A stretch of DNA of 64,000 nt, taken from NCBI GenBank assembly GCA_050251555.1, contig JBFWMN010000004.1, positions 3,198 through 67,197 of the forward strand, read 5' to 3'. Position 1 is the stretch's first letter; the number at the start of each line of letters is the position of its first letter. This document shows, in pieces, positions 52,481 to 61,294 of this stretch. The stretch is from UBA2137 sp050251555 (GTDB taxonomy: Bacteria > Pseudomonadota > Alphaproteobacteria > Micavibrionales > Micavibrionaceae). Below the pieces are notes generated by a model. That model was not told the origin of the DNA. It was given only the letters and a program-made list of their open reading frames with translations, and made no database searches. The translations under genes and the position numbers were made by a program.

Positions 52481-53338
52481 ATGGCTAGCAAACGCCTGAA
52501 AATCTTTGACCGTCCTTTTGCGCTCTCTATGGGGCCGCAACGCGCAGGGACAAGCTGGCTGGACCGGTATTTACGCACAAGAGGCGATATCTGTCTGCCC
52601 GGTGACGTCAAGGAAGTGTTCTTCTTCGATCGTGACTACGAGCGCGGGGTCGCCCACTATGCCGCGCATTTCCAGCCAGAGATCAACCACACGCTCCTCA
52701 TGGAAATTTCGACAACCAGCTTTGATTTTGCCGAAGCCCCAAAACGCGTTTCCGAGGTTTTCGGGCAGGACCTCATGCTGCTTTGCCCTTTACGCCATCC
52801 TGTCACGCGCTCTTATTCGCTTTACCTCCATTATCTGCACTACGGGCTTGTCTCAGGCTCTTTGCAAGAAGCTTGCGCGCAAAACCCGCAAATCATTGAA
52901 AGTTCAAGATACGCACAGCATTTGAGCAATTGGCTTGCCCATTACCCGCTCGAGAAAATCAAAATTGTTTTTCAGGAAACGCTGGAATCCGACCAGGAAA
53001 ACTATATCAAACATGTCTGTAAGGCACTAAACCTACCTTTCAAACAAGCCCCGGAAGAAGCAAAAGAGCGTTATAATGTCACGACCTTCTCGCGCTTTGG
53101 CTTACTGGCAGCGATTGCCCAGCATGCCGCCGACTGGTTCAGACAGCGACGTATGTACTGGATCATCAATTTTGCCAAAGCACTGGGTATGAAAAAGCTG
53201 ATCTTCGGCACCGAAAAACCCGATGCTGCTAAAAACGCCATCCCGTCAACCGACAAGGCTTGGCTTGAAGACCAGTTGAAAGGCGAGGTCGAAAAGCTGG
53301 AAACGCTTTTGGGTCGCAAAATCGTCGAGTGGGCTTAA
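52481..53338 (+). CDS. Sulfotransferase-family protein
   Basis: The 285-residue product has the PAPS-binding features of a sulfotransferase: ALSMGPQRAGTSWLDRYLRT (5' phosphosulfate loop) and LLCPLRHPVTRSYSLYLHYL (3' phosphate loop with Arg and Ser). The acceptor is unknown; position 33 bases after a GT4 glycosyltransferase suggests sulfation of a surface glycan. It converges on the tmRNA gene. Confidence 0.82.
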   Translation: MASKRLKIFDRPFALSMGPQRAGTSWLDRYLRTRGDICLPGDVKEVFFFDRDYERGVAHYAAHFQPEINHTLLMEISTTSFDFAEAPKRVSEVFGQDLMLLCPLRHPVTRSYSLYLHYLHYGLVSGSLQEACAQNPQIIESSRYAQHLSNWLAHYPLEKIKIVFQETLESDQENYIKHVCKALNLPFKQAPEEAKERYNVTTFSRFGLLAAIAQHAADWFRQRRMYWIINFAKALGMKKLIFGTEKPDAAKNAIPSTDKAWLEDQLKGEVEKLETLLGRKIVEWA

Positions 53339-53351
53339 AACAGGGAAAAGA

Positions 53352-53742
53352 AAAAGAAAATGGGCCAGTTCTGTTGCGAGGCCGACCCACGCCCCACCTA
53401 AGCAAAACCAATTACTCAGGGATTCTTTTGAGTTGTAGCAACTACCAAATTAGGCAGCGAGAGCTACTGGTTCAAAGTTATCGTTGGCATTTATTAGCCG
53501 TGGCCCTGTAACGAAGGAACCATCTCGAACGCCGCAAATTGCCTTTATTACGCGTGTCGATCCTGTTTCGGCCCCACAGAAAACCACGAAAAGTTGGCCT
53601 GCTCTCGACCTTGACAGTTACTCCGAATGAGCAACCGTACTTCCCGTGATTTTGTGGTGGAGCCGCCGGGCACTGCCCCCGGGTCCACGAACGTTTATTC
53701 CGCAACAGCGTGTAGCGTCATAGTGACAGGCAAGCCTGCCAC
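53352..53742 (-). ncRNA. ssrA: Permuted two-piece tmRNA
   Basis: tmRNA frees stalled ribosomes and tags the unfinished protein. On the minus strand the acceptor piece comes first: a T-arm and CGGCTCC-ACCA ending at 53655. An intervening segment of about 79 bases follows, then the coding piece starting GGGGCCGAAACAGG at 53575. The 5' GGGGCCG pairs with CGGCTCC to make a seven-pair acceptor stem with a G3-U70 pair, the alanine identity element. The tag frame at 53450-53488 reads ANDNFEPVALAA-stop. A hairpin and T-run end the gene near 53352. End positions are estimates. Confidence 0.93.
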
Positions 53743-53748
53743 AATTTC

Positions 53749-53778
53749 ATTATATAGAATGTGAGCCGAAAAGGACAA
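53749..53778 (-). promoter_or_regulatory. Sigma-70 promoter of ssrA
   Basis: On the minus strand TTGTCC (53773-53778) and TATAAT (53749-53754) are 18 bases apart, placing the start near 53742, just before the acceptor piece. Confidence 0.75.
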
Positions 53779-53798
53779 GGTTTTAAAGGTCAAAACCC

Positions 53799-54272
53799 TT
53801 AAATCACATTGAATTCCACGCAATGGGGAATGCCGTAGCGCTGCACGGAATCAGAATAAAGAGGATCGGCACCTGAAAACATGCCGAATTGCTTATTGAA
53901 AGGGTGGTGGATGACGATGGCTCCGTTTTCAAGCAGATTGACAATCTTCTGCATTAAAGCCTCATAGCCGCGGGCGATACGGATAGTTCCGTCGAGATCA
54001 CGCGTCACAAGTTTCGGAACGCCGGTCTCATCCCCGCCAAATACATCAAAGACAATCTGATGCATTGGATAATCGGGCTGATAGGCCTGCATCCCCAGTT
54101 GAAAGGCGACACCTTCCCATGTTTCGGGGATCACATCACGAAAGGCATGCAATATACCTTGATATACCTCTTCCTCCATTTCAGGGGTCAGCGCCGCGAG
54201 GTTACACTCCATTAAGGGAGAGGCGGTTTTGCGAAAAGCATCAAGATAAACAATGGGGGCGTTTTGTGTCAT
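53799..54272 (-). CDS. Hypothetical protein of 157 residues
   Basis: No family was recognised. The protein starts MTQNAPIVYLDAFRKTASPL and has mixed helix and strand character, with FDVFGGDETGVPKLVTRDLD and a C-terminal GIPHCVEFNV. There is no signal peptide or membrane segment, so it should be cytoplasmic. It lies just upstream of the ssrA promoter on the same strand and diverges from thyA. The reading frame has coding-like codon use. Confidence 0.65.
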   Translation of the reverse strand: MTQNAPIVYLDAFRKTASPLMECNLAALTPEMEEEVYQGILHAFRDVIPETWEGVAFQLGMQAYQPDYPMHQIVFDVFGGDETGVPKLVTRDLDGTIRIARGYEALMQKIVNLLENGAIVIHHPFNKQFGMFSGADPLYSDSVQRYGIPHCVEFNVI

Positions 54273-54428
54273 GGGCGCATTCTATAGCAAAGACTTTTCC
54301 TTATGTAAATGGTTTTTATTGGGGAAGAGACAGGCGCGCCTCTCGCCAAACCGCTGAGAATCGGGCTAGAGTAAAAACCAAAGCCCCCTATCTATATTTA
54401 TGTGTAAAGACCCAAGAGGACACGCGAA

Positions 54429-55223
54429 ATGAAGCAATATCATGATCTGATGCGCCATGTGCTGGAAAACGGCACTAAAAAAGAAGACCGCACGGGAACA
54501 GGAACCTTGAGCGTTTTCGGCTATCAGATGCGCTTCAATCTCGAAGAAGGTTTCCCGATGGTCACCACGAAGAAGCTGCATTTAAAGTCGATCATTCATG
54601 AATTACTGTGGTTTTTGAAAGGCTCGACCAATATCGGTTACCTCAGCGATAACGGCGTGCGCATCTGGAATGAGTGGGCAGATGAGAATGGCGATTTAGG
54701 CCCCGTTTACGGACATCAATGGCGTTCATGGAACACGGCTGACGGGCGTCAGGTTGACCAGATCAGCAATGTTATCGAGCGCATCAAAACAAACCCAGAT
54801 GACCGTCGCCTGATTGTTTCGGCGTGGAATGTCGGCGATATTCCAAAAATGGCGCTGCCGCCTTGCCATTGTTTCTTCCAGTTTTACGTGGCTGACGGCA
54901 GATTGTCTTGCCAGCTTTACCAGCGCAGCGCCGATATCTTCTTGGGCGTGCCGTTCAATATCGCCTCCTACGCCCTCCTCACCATGATGGTCGCGCAAGT
55001 CTGCGGTCTGAAACCCGGCGACTTCGTCCATACATTCGGTGACGCGCATCTCTACAGCAACCACTTGGAACAGGTGGAATTGCAGCTTTCCCGCACACCT
55101 TACAAGCTGCCGGAAATGCACCTCAATCCGCATGTCAAAAACATCTTTGATTTCAAATTCGAGGATTTCGAGCTGGTCGGTTATGAATCCCATCCGCACA
55201 TCAAGGGTGAGGTCGCCGTTTAA
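54429..55223 (+). CDS. thyA: Thymidylate synthase ThyA
   Basis: ThyA makes dTMP from dUMP with methylene-tetrahydrofolate. The 264 residues carry DRTGTGTLSVFGYQMRFNLE, the catalytic Cys in ALPPCHCFFQFYV, QLYQRSADIFLGVPFNIASY, and HTFGDAHLYSNHLEQ. Length equals that of the E. coli enzyme. It is followed by folA after 18 bases, the usual pairing, because FolA recycles the dihydrofolate made by ThyA. Confidence 0.98.
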   Translation: MKQYHDLMRHVLENGTKKEDRTGTGTLSVFGYQMRFNLEEGFPMVTTKKLHLKSIIHELLWFLKGSTNIGYLSDNGVRIWNEWADENGDLGPVYGHQWRSWNTADGRQVDQISNVIERIKTNPDDRRLIVSAWNVGDIPKMALPPCHCFFQFYVADGRLSCQLYQRSADIFLGVPFNIASYALLTMMVAQVCGLKPGDFVHTFGDAHLYSNHLEQVELQLSRTPYKLPEMHLNPHVKNIFDFKFEDFELVGYESHPHIKGEVAV

Positions 55224-55241
55224 GGCAGGTCGGGTTAAAAA

Positions 55242-55736
55242 ATGAGTGTGTCCCTCATTGTGGCGGTTTCAGCCAATGACGTGATCGGTCGTGATAATGA
55301 CCTGATATGGCATATCCCTGCCGACCTCAAACATTTCAAGGAAGTCACCAGCGGTAAGACCTGCATCATGGGTCGCAAGACGTTCGAGAGCATTCTGGCC
55401 TTTTTGGGAAAACCCCTCCCCAACCGCCACACAGTGATTGTGTCGCGCTCAGGCTATGCTTACGAGGGAACGGATACCTGCCCCTCACTTGAAGAAGCCA
55501 TTCATTTTGCCCGCAAAAATTGCGAGGGCGAGATCATGATTACGGGGGGTGCGCAGATTTACCGCGAGGCGCTGGACAAAAATCTTGTCACACGTGCCTA
55601 CATCACACGCGTTGAAAAATCCTATGAAGGGGATGCTTTTTTTGCCTTTGACGGGAAAGGCTGGGAGCTTACCGCAGATTTGCCCCAGGAGACAGAGCCG
55701 CCATGTCGCTTTCAGATTTGGGAGAAGGCAAGCTAA
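55242..55736 (+). CDS. folA: Dihydrofolate reductase FolA
   Basis: FolA reduces dihydrofolate with NADPH. The 164-residue protein has SLIVAVSANDVIGRDNDLIW, then PADLKHFKEVTSGKTCIMGR, KTFESI, and ITGGAQIYREAL, all diagnostic, including the conserved Asp in the DLKHF region. It follows thyA. Its last 68 bases overlap the end of the opposing unknown gene at 55669-56142. Confidence 0.96.
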   Translation: MSVSLIVAVSANDVIGRDNDLIWHIPADLKHFKEVTSGKTCIMGRKTFESILAFLGKPLPNRHTVIVSRSGYAYEGTDTCPSLEEAIHFARKNCEGEIMITGGAQIYREALDKNLVTRAYITRVEKSYEGDAFFAFDGKGWELTADLPQETEPPCRFQIWEKAS

Positions 55737-56142
55737 AGCCTACATCTCCTGTCACCTCATCACCGCCAAGATCTTCGGCGTCTTCTTCACACTCCTGTTT
55801 TGGCGCAACATAGCGAAATCCGATATCGGCAAGCGTGTCTTTCACATCTTCTGCCAATTGCGGCGTATGGGCCTCAAGATAGGGAAGCACTTCGACAAAG
55901 GAGCGTGCCAGACGGATCGCGCCGTTTTCTTTCCGATCAAATGCACGTTTATAGGCGGCATCGGTCTGCTTTTCACCCGCCATCGCCAGACGCTGGTTAA
56001 AATCGGGAACGGCAATGACAAAATCGACCATATTGTCATGCAAATCCTGACCAAGCGGCGAGAAGCGCATTTGCCCTTGTGCGTTCTTACAAACTGCTGC
56101 TGAAAAAATCTCTGTTGCCAGAGATTTGAGACCTTTGGACAA
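55669..56142 (-). CDS. Hypothetical protein of 157 residues overlapping folA
   Basis: The 157-residue product has a helical N-terminal and middle part (GLKSLATEIFSAAVCKNAQG; GAIRLARSFVEVLPYLEAHT) and an acidic C-terminal tail. No family was recognised. Its last 23 codons overlap folA tail to tail, so the tail sequence is partly fixed by the folA frame. The real gene may end its functional part before the overlap. Confidence 0.6.
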   Translation of the reverse strand: MSKGLKSLATEIFSAAVCKNAQGQMRFSPLGQDLHDNMVDFVIAVPDFNQRLAMAGEKQTDAAYKRAFDRKENGAIRLARSFVEVLPYLEAHTPQLAEDVKDTLADIGFRYVAPKQECEEDAEDLGGDEVTGDVGFSLPSPKSESDMAALSPGANLR

Positions 56143-56228
56143 GTTGCCCCCCTGCTTTTCATTATGATTTACAAAAAACGTAACTTTATTTTATGAAAAA
56201 GTCAATTATTTCCCGCGAAAAACGCAAT

Positions 56229-56247
56229 TGACAATCATTCTCATTTA
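56229..56247. promoter_or_regulatory. Possible Fur-type box
   Basis: The 19 bases TGACAATCATTCTCATTTA, read on the other strand TAAATGAGAATGATTGTCA, resemble Fur or related iron-regulator sites. They overlap a TTGACA hexamer (56228-56233), about 55 bases before the small gene at 56301. Confidence 0.4.
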
Positions 56248-56300
56248 GGTAAAAGAGAGGAACAAAACAATCTGCTTAAAACCAATGGAGTGAAATCCGC

Positions 56301-56570
56301 ATGTTTATCCGAAATAGCTTCCTACCTAACATCCACGAAATTCGACTGATCCGTGATGAAGCGGCCCTTGGTCGTCTCTTTGAAACACACGCTGATCCTG
56401 AGGGCAAAATCCGTTTGGCACCCGATGAAATTCGTGGCAAAGGCCCTGCACTGGCCTATGGCGTGCAGTATGGTCAGCTTAGCTATGTAGGTGAAGAGCA
56501 AGGTCAGCTTGTCTATCAGCGTACAGCAACAGCGGACCCAAAATTTAAGCAGGAAGTCGCTCCAGCATAG
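56301..56570 (+). CDS. Small unknown protein, possibly iron-regulated
   Basis: The 89-residue product (starts MFIRNSFLPNIHEIRLIRDE) has no recognised family and no signal peptide. It contains short polar strand-like stretches (YGVQYGQLSYVGEEQGQLVY). The only lead is the Fur-like box upstream. Its last 26 bases overlap the end of the opposing mrp gene. Confidence 0.6.
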   Translation: MFIRNSFLPNIHEIRLIRDEAALGRLFETHADPEGKIRLAPDEIRGKGPALAYGVQYGQLSYVGEEQGQLVYQRTATADPKFKQEVAPA

Positions 56571-57630
56571 AGCGCGCAAGTGCCGTAAAGGGCGATTCTT
56601 CTCTAAGCGCATCAGGTTCCCCACCATCTGCGCTTTGGCGGAGAGAGAGTGTGAGAGGCAGGGCTCCCAGATAGGGAAGCCCTGCTTTTTTTGCTTCCTT
56701 CTCAGCACCACCATGCCCGAACAGATGTTCTTCATGACCGCAATTGGTACAGATATGGGTCGTCATATTCTCGATTAGCCCCAAAACGGGAACATGTGTT
56801 GTCGCAAACATCTCGATGGCTTTACGCGCATCAATCAGGGCCAGATCCTGCGGGGTGGAAACAATCACCGCACCTGTTAAAGGGATTTTTTGCGCCATGG
56901 TCAGTTGCACGTCCCCTGTACCGGGCGGCAGATCGACAATCAACGTGTCGCAGCCTTCCCATTCCACATCACGAAACAACTGGTAAAGGGCTGTTTGCAC
57001 CATCGGCCCGCGCCAGATCAGGGCTTTTTCGGGCGGAACCATAAATCCGATCGACATGACTTTGACGCCATGGGCTTCATAAGGAATCAGTTTACGCGCC
57101 GCATTCAATTCGGGTTTTTGTGAGGGCAGCCCGAAAAGATGCGGCTGCGACGGCCCGTAAATGTCGGCATCAACCAGCCCGACTTTGTGTCCCATTTTGG
57201 CAAGAGCGACGGCTAAATTCGCGGCAATGGTCGATTTACCGACACCACCCTTACCCGAACCTACGGCAATCACGTGTTTAACGGGCAAGATTAACGGTGG
57301 GTTCTTATTCATACCATGCGGGTCAGGCGCAGCAGGTTTGGCGGGCGCTTCACGTTCTGCCGTCATCATCACGTGGATTTGCGCACCCAGCTCCTCACGC
57401 GCCAAGGTGCTCTCGATCACTTGCTGAAGAGCCTCAACCGCAGGCTTGGCGCGCATGCCCGCATTGAGGATCAGGCTCATATGCCCGTGCCCCATATCGG
57501 CTAGTTGCGGATTAAGTGCGGAAACATCAAGGGCCTGCCCGCTTGTCGGGTCGGTGACTTTGGCAAGGATCGTTTCAAGCGCGCTTAAAACTGCCGCATC
57601 TTGTCCCTGAAAGCTGCTTTTCTGTGCCAC
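56545..57630 (-). CDS. Mrp/ApbC-family Fe-S carrier ATPase
   Basis: Mrp/ApbC proteins carry iron-sulfur clusters to target enzymes. From the GTG at 57630 (AAGGCAAG upstream) the protein has 361 residues: an N-terminal MIP18/DUF59-like part (ALETILAKVTDPTSGQALDV), then the deviant Walker A AVGSGKGGVGKSTIAANLAV, DADIYGPSQPHLFG, and the CXXC cluster site ICTNCGHEEHLFG. The open frame reaches 57756 but would run into the divergent hflK, so the GTG is preferred. Confidence 0.9.
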   Translation of the reverse strand: MAQKSSFQGQDAAVLSALETILAKVTDPTSGQALDVSALNPQLADMGHGHMSLILNAGMRAKPAVEALQQVIESTLAREELGAQIHVMMTAEREAPAKPAAPDPHGMNKNPPLILPVKHVIAVGSGKGGVGKSTIAANLAVALAKMGHKVGLVDADIYGPSQPHLFGLPSQKPELNAARKLIPYEAHGVKVMSIGFMVPPEKALIWRGPMVQTALYQLFRDVEWEGCDTLIVDLPPGTGDVQLTMAQKIPLTGAVIVSTPQDLALIDARKAIEMFATTHVPVLGLIENMTTHICTNCGHEEHLFGHGGAEKEAKKAGLPYLGALPLTLSLRQSADGGEPDALREESPFTALARSMLERLPA

Positions 57631-57697
57631 CTTGCCTTGCCTTTCGCTGTAAAGACGATATTGTAACAAAAGCCGAAATCGTAAAGAGACGAGCACT

Positions 57698-58855
57698 ATG
57701 AGCGACGACGATAAAAAAGACAAGCAAGACAACACACGTAAAAACCCGTGGGCCAAGGACGAAAGTCAAAAATCCCGTAACAAAACTGAAGGAAGCTGGT
57801 CATCCAGACCCTCTTCCAATTCTCCCTTTGACCGTCAGGGTCGTGGGGGCGGAAACCAGTTTGGTGAGGGCAATTTCCGCGAGATGGGCGATAGCCTGAA
57901 AAGCATGCTGCCCGCCGATTGGCAGGGACCGCAACTTGTCTTTGGCGGCATTGTCGTTCTGATCCTTCTTTGGCTGGCATCCGGTCTTTATTTCCTTCAA
58001 CCGTCTGAGAACGCGGTAGTTCTGACCTTCGGTAAATACAGCTCTACGGTTGAGCAACCGGGTCTCAAATGGCATATTCCTTGGCCCGTTCAGAGTGAAG
58101 AAGTTGTCAATGTGACCAATGAGCGTCGCATTGAAATCGGCTATCAAGGCTTAGGCGGTAACGATCCGACCAATGAAAGTCTGATGCTGACAGGGGATGA
58201 AAATATCATCGATATCGATTTTGTCGTTCTTTGGCGTATTAACAATGCTGCTGATTATCTCTTCAAAATCCGCGACACCGAGGCAACCATCAAGATTGTT
58301 GCCGAAAGCGCCATGCGCGAAATTATGGGACAAACGAAAATCCAGCCTGCCCTGACCGAAGCCAGAAACCAGATTCAGGTGGAAACACGCGAATTGATGC
58401 AACAGCTTCTTGACCAGTATCAGGCCGGTGTGACCATCAACAACGTGCAACTGCAAAAAGTTGACCCCCCCACCCCCGTCATCGATGCATTTAACGATGT
58501 GCAACGTGCCCGCCAGCAAAAAGAAGAGCTGCGCAACAAGGCCGAGGCCTATCGTAACGACATCATCCCGCGTGCCCGAGGGGAAGCCGAAAAACTGCGC
58601 CAGCAAGCCGAAGCCTACAAGGCCAGCGTCATTAACCGTGCCAAAGGGGATGCCCAACGCTTTAACGATATCTATGCCGCATATCGCGAAGGCCGCGAGG
58701 TCACGATGGAGCGCATGTATCTGGAAACCATGGAAGATGTGATCGACAAGGCCGATACGCTTATTCTGGACAGCACCAAATCGAATGCCGTCCCTTATCT
58801 CTCCTTAAATGAACTCAAAGCCGGAAAAACCGCCAGCGGTACGTCAGGACAATAA
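57698..58855 (+). CDS. hflK: HflK, FtsH-associated SPFH protein
   Basis: HflK and HflC form a membrane complex that regulates the FtsH protease. The 385-residue protein has a charged, Gly-rich N-terminal part, one membrane segment (LVFGGIVVLILLWLASGLYF), and an SPFH domain (LQPSENAVVLTFGKYSSTVE, then QPGLKWHIPWPVQSEEVVNV). A long helix follows (RNKAEAYRNDIIPRARGEAE). hflC starts four bases after its stop. Confidence 0.95.
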   Translation: MSDDDKKDKQDNTRKNPWAKDESQKSRNKTEGSWSSRPSSNSPFDRQGRGGGNQFGEGNFREMGDSLKSMLPADWQGPQLVFGGIVVLILLWLASGLYFLQPSENAVVLTFGKYSSTVEQPGLKWHIPWPVQSEEVVNVTNERRIEIGYQGLGGNDPTNESLMLTGDENIIDIDFVVLWRINNAADYLFKIRDTEATIKIVAESAMREIMGQTKIQPALTEARNQIQVETRELMQQLLDQYQAGVTINNVQLQKVDPPTPVIDAFNDVQRARQQKEELRNKAEAYRNDIIPRARGEAEKLRQQAEAYKASVINRAKGDAQRFNDIYAAYREGREVTMERMYLETMEDVIDKADTLILDSTKSNAVPYLSLNELKAGKTASGTSGQ

Positions 58856-58858
58856 GCC

Positions 58859-59731
58859 ATGCAACTTTCAAACAGATCACTCCTCATGATTGTCGCGCTT
58901 GTCGGTGTTGTGATCATCGGCCTCAATTCGTTTTTTGTGGTGAAAGAAACCGAGCAGGTTCTCGTCCTCCAGTTCGGTGATCCGAAACAGGAAATCACCA
59001 CGCCGGGGCTTCATTTTAAAATTCCGTTGGTGCAAAACCTCAAAGTGTTCGAGCGTCGCATCCTGAATGTTGACCCGCCCGCCGAAGAAGTGCTGCTGTC
59101 AGATCAGAAACGTCTGGTTGTCGACACGTTTGCGCGCTATCGCATTTCGAACATGCTGAAATTTTACCAGACATTGAACACCGAATATGCAGCCATTCAG
59201 CGTTTGCAGCCGATCATCGTTTCTGCCATGCGTTCGGAACTGGGTAAGGCAAGTCTGCCTGCCCTTTTGTCCGATAAACGTGCGCAAATGATGCAGAATA
59301 TTCAGGATGCCGTGAATGCCGAGACAGGGCGCTTCGGACTGGAGATTGTCGATGTGCGTATTGTCCGCGCCGATCTGCCCCAAGAAGTGACCCAAGCCAC
59401 TTATGACCGGATGCGCTCAGAGCGCGAACGTGAAGCCAAAGAAGCCCGTGGTGAGGGTGAGGAACTCTCACTTCAGATCCGCTCCAAGGCCGAGAAAGAC
59501 CGTACAATCCTGCTGTCCGAAGCCAAGCGCGATGCCGAAATCTTACGCGGTGAAGGCGACAAGCAAGCGATCTCCATTTACGCCAAGGCCTTTAATCAGG
59601 ATCCGCAATTCTATGGTTTTTATCGCTCGCTTGAGGCTTATAAAAATTCTCTGGCAAAGGATAAGACAACCATCGTTCTTTCGCCCGACAGTGACTTTTT
59701 CGAATACTTGAAAAACAATCCTGCGCGCTAA
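58859..59731 (+). CDS. hflC: HflC, FtsH-associated SPFH protein
   Basis: HflC is the partner of HflK. The 290-residue protein has an N-terminal signal-anchor (LLMIVALVGVVIIGLNSFFV) and an SPFH domain (FGDPKQEITTPGLHFKIPLV, then ISNMLKFYQTLNTEYAAIQR). The C-terminal helix begins RMRSEREREAKEARGEGEEL. It is followed by degP after 45 bases, a common alphaproteobacterial order. Confidence 0.95.
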   Translation: MQLSNRSLLMIVALVGVVIIGLNSFFVVKETEQVLVLQFGDPKQEITTPGLHFKIPLVQNLKVFERRILNVDPPAEEVLLSDQKRLVVDTFARYRISNMLKFYQTLNTEYAAIQRLQPIIVSAMRSELGKASLPALLSDKRAQMMQNIQDAVNAETGRFGLEIVDVRIVRADLPQEVTQATYDRMRSEREREAKEARGEGEELSLQIRSKAEKDRTILLSEAKRDAEILRGEGDKQAISIYAKAFNQDPQFYGFYRSLEAYKNSLAKDKTTIVLSPDSDFFEYLKNNPAR

Positions 59732-59776
59732 AATTAACTACTGACGCTCATCTCTTTTTTAAGGAGTCGTTTCCAG

Positions 59777-61264
59777 ATGAAAACCATTTCTGCTTTTCGC
59801 CTTCCCCTGACGCTCGCCACTGTCATGGTCCTTGGTTTGACGCCCGTCCCTCACGCTTTAGCACAAACGGCTGATGTCAAACCTATGAAGGATGCACCGG
59901 CCTCCTTTGCTGATCTTGCCGAACGCCTCTTGCCTGCCGTTGTGAATATCAGCTCGACACAAAAAGTCGAAACCGACACAACCATGCCGCCTGATTTTCC
60001 CGAATTTCCCGAAGGTTCACCCTTTAAAGATTTCTTTGAGGAGTTTATGGATCGTCGTGCCCCGGGCATGCCTGTCATTCCACCGACCTCGCTGGGCTCG
60101 GGCTTTGTGATTGATGGCGAAAAAGGCATCATCATTACCAACAACCACGTCATTAAAGATGCCGAAGAAGTGCGCGTCACCTTCCATGATGACACGACCG
60201 TTCCCGCCGAAATTTTAGGGTCGGACGAAAAGACCGATATCGCGGTTCTTCGCGTCAAAACCAACAAGAAGCTGACGGCAGTGTCTTTGGGCGATTCCCA
60301 AAAGATGCGTGTGGGCGACTGGGTTCTGGCGATTGGTAACCCGTTCGGCCTTGGCGGAACGGTGACCGCCGGAATTATTTCGGCGCGCCAGCGGAACATC
60401 AATGCCGGCCCGTATGATGATTTCATCCAGACCGATGCCTCAATCAACCGCGGTAATTCGGGCGGTCCGATGTTCAATCTGAAAGGCGAAGTGATCGGCA
60501 TTAATACCGCGATCTTTTCACCCTCCGGCGGATCGGTCGGGATCGGCTTTGCCATCCCCTCCTCTTTGGCTCAACCCGTCATCGACCAACTGGTCAAATA
60601 CGGCAAAACTCGCCGCGGCTGGCTGGGTGTCAAAATCCAGACTGTGACGGATGAGATTGCGCAAAGTCTGGGCTTGAAAAAGACTAGCGGCGCAATGGTT
60701 GCCGCCATCACGCCGCAAGGCCCTGCTGCAGACGCCAAATTACAGCCCGGAGACGTGATCCTGTCCTTTAATGGACATGATATCCACGAGATGCGTGAAT
60801 TGCCCCGCGTTGTTGCCGAAACGGAGATTGACTCGAAAGTCCCGCTCGAATATTGGCGCAACGGCAAATTGAATAAGGTCACGGTGACAGTCGGTCAGCT
60901 TGAAAAGGCTGAAGAAGACGGACTGCTGGATGCCGAAGTTGCCACTGCTCCTGCAAGTGACGTCAATGTCCCCGTTGCCGGTATCAGTGTTGCCACGACC
61001 GAAGGCGGAAATGACATTGTGATTACGACAGTCAAAACGGGAACGGTTGCCGCCGATGCGGGACTGATGCCGGGCGACGTCATTTTGGAGATCAACCGTG
61101 TCACGCCAAAAAGCCCCAAGGATGCTGCCCGCCTGTTTGACGAGGCTGCCAGAGGCAAAACCCCCGTTCTGTTACTCATTGATCCGCAAGGTTCGGGCGA
61201 TACGCGCTTTGTAGGCTTGAAGCTGAACGAAGCCAAGGTCGGGCCGCTCATCAAAAAACAATAA
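59777..61264 (+). CDS. degP: DegP/DegQ-type periplasmic serine protease
   Basis: The product is a periplasmic quality-control protease and chaperone. The 495 residues have a signal peptide (TLATVMVLGLTPVPHALAQ), a trypsin-like domain with His in GIIITNNHVIKDAEEVRVTF, Asp in KTDIAVLRV, and Ser in SINRGNSGGPMFNLKG. Two PDZ domains follow (about 270-360 and 390-480, with GPAADAKLQPGDVILSFNG and AADAGLMPGDVILEINR). AAGGAG precedes the ATG. Confidence 0.94.
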   Translation: MKTISAFRLPLTLATVMVLGLTPVPHALAQTADVKPMKDAPASFADLAERLLPAVVNISSTQKVETDTTMPPDFPEFPEGSPFKDFFEEFMDRRAPGMPVIPPTSLGSGFVIDGEKGIIITNNHVIKDAEEVRVTFHDDTTVPAEILGSDEKTDIAVLRVKTNKKLTAVSLGDSQKMRVGDWVLAIGNPFGLGGTVTAGIISARQRNINAGPYDDFIQTDASINRGNSGGPMFNLKGEVIGINTAIFSPSGGSVGIGFAIPSSLAQPVIDQLVKYGKTRRGWLGVKIQTVTDEIAQSLGLKKTSGAMVAAITPQGPAADAKLQPGDVILSFNGHDIHEMRELPRVVAETEIDSKVPLEYWRNGKLNKVTVTVGQLEKAEEDGLLDAEVATAPASDVNVPVAGISVATTEGGNDIVITTVKTGTVAADAGLMPGDVILEINRVTPKSPKDAARLFDEAARGKTPVLLLIDPQGSGDTRFVGLKLNEAKVGPLIKKQ

Positions 61265-61294
61265 AATCCAAGACGTAAACAAACAGGACATTCT

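Noticed and set aside
53478..53705. Open frames on both strands within 53339-53798
   Set aside because: The region is fully explained by the tmRNA gene, and the frames show no coding character apart from the short tag.
57631..57756. Longer N-terminus for the Mrp/ApbC protein
   Set aside because: It would overlap the divergent hflK gene, and the extra residues have no family match; the GTG at 57630 has a ribosome site.
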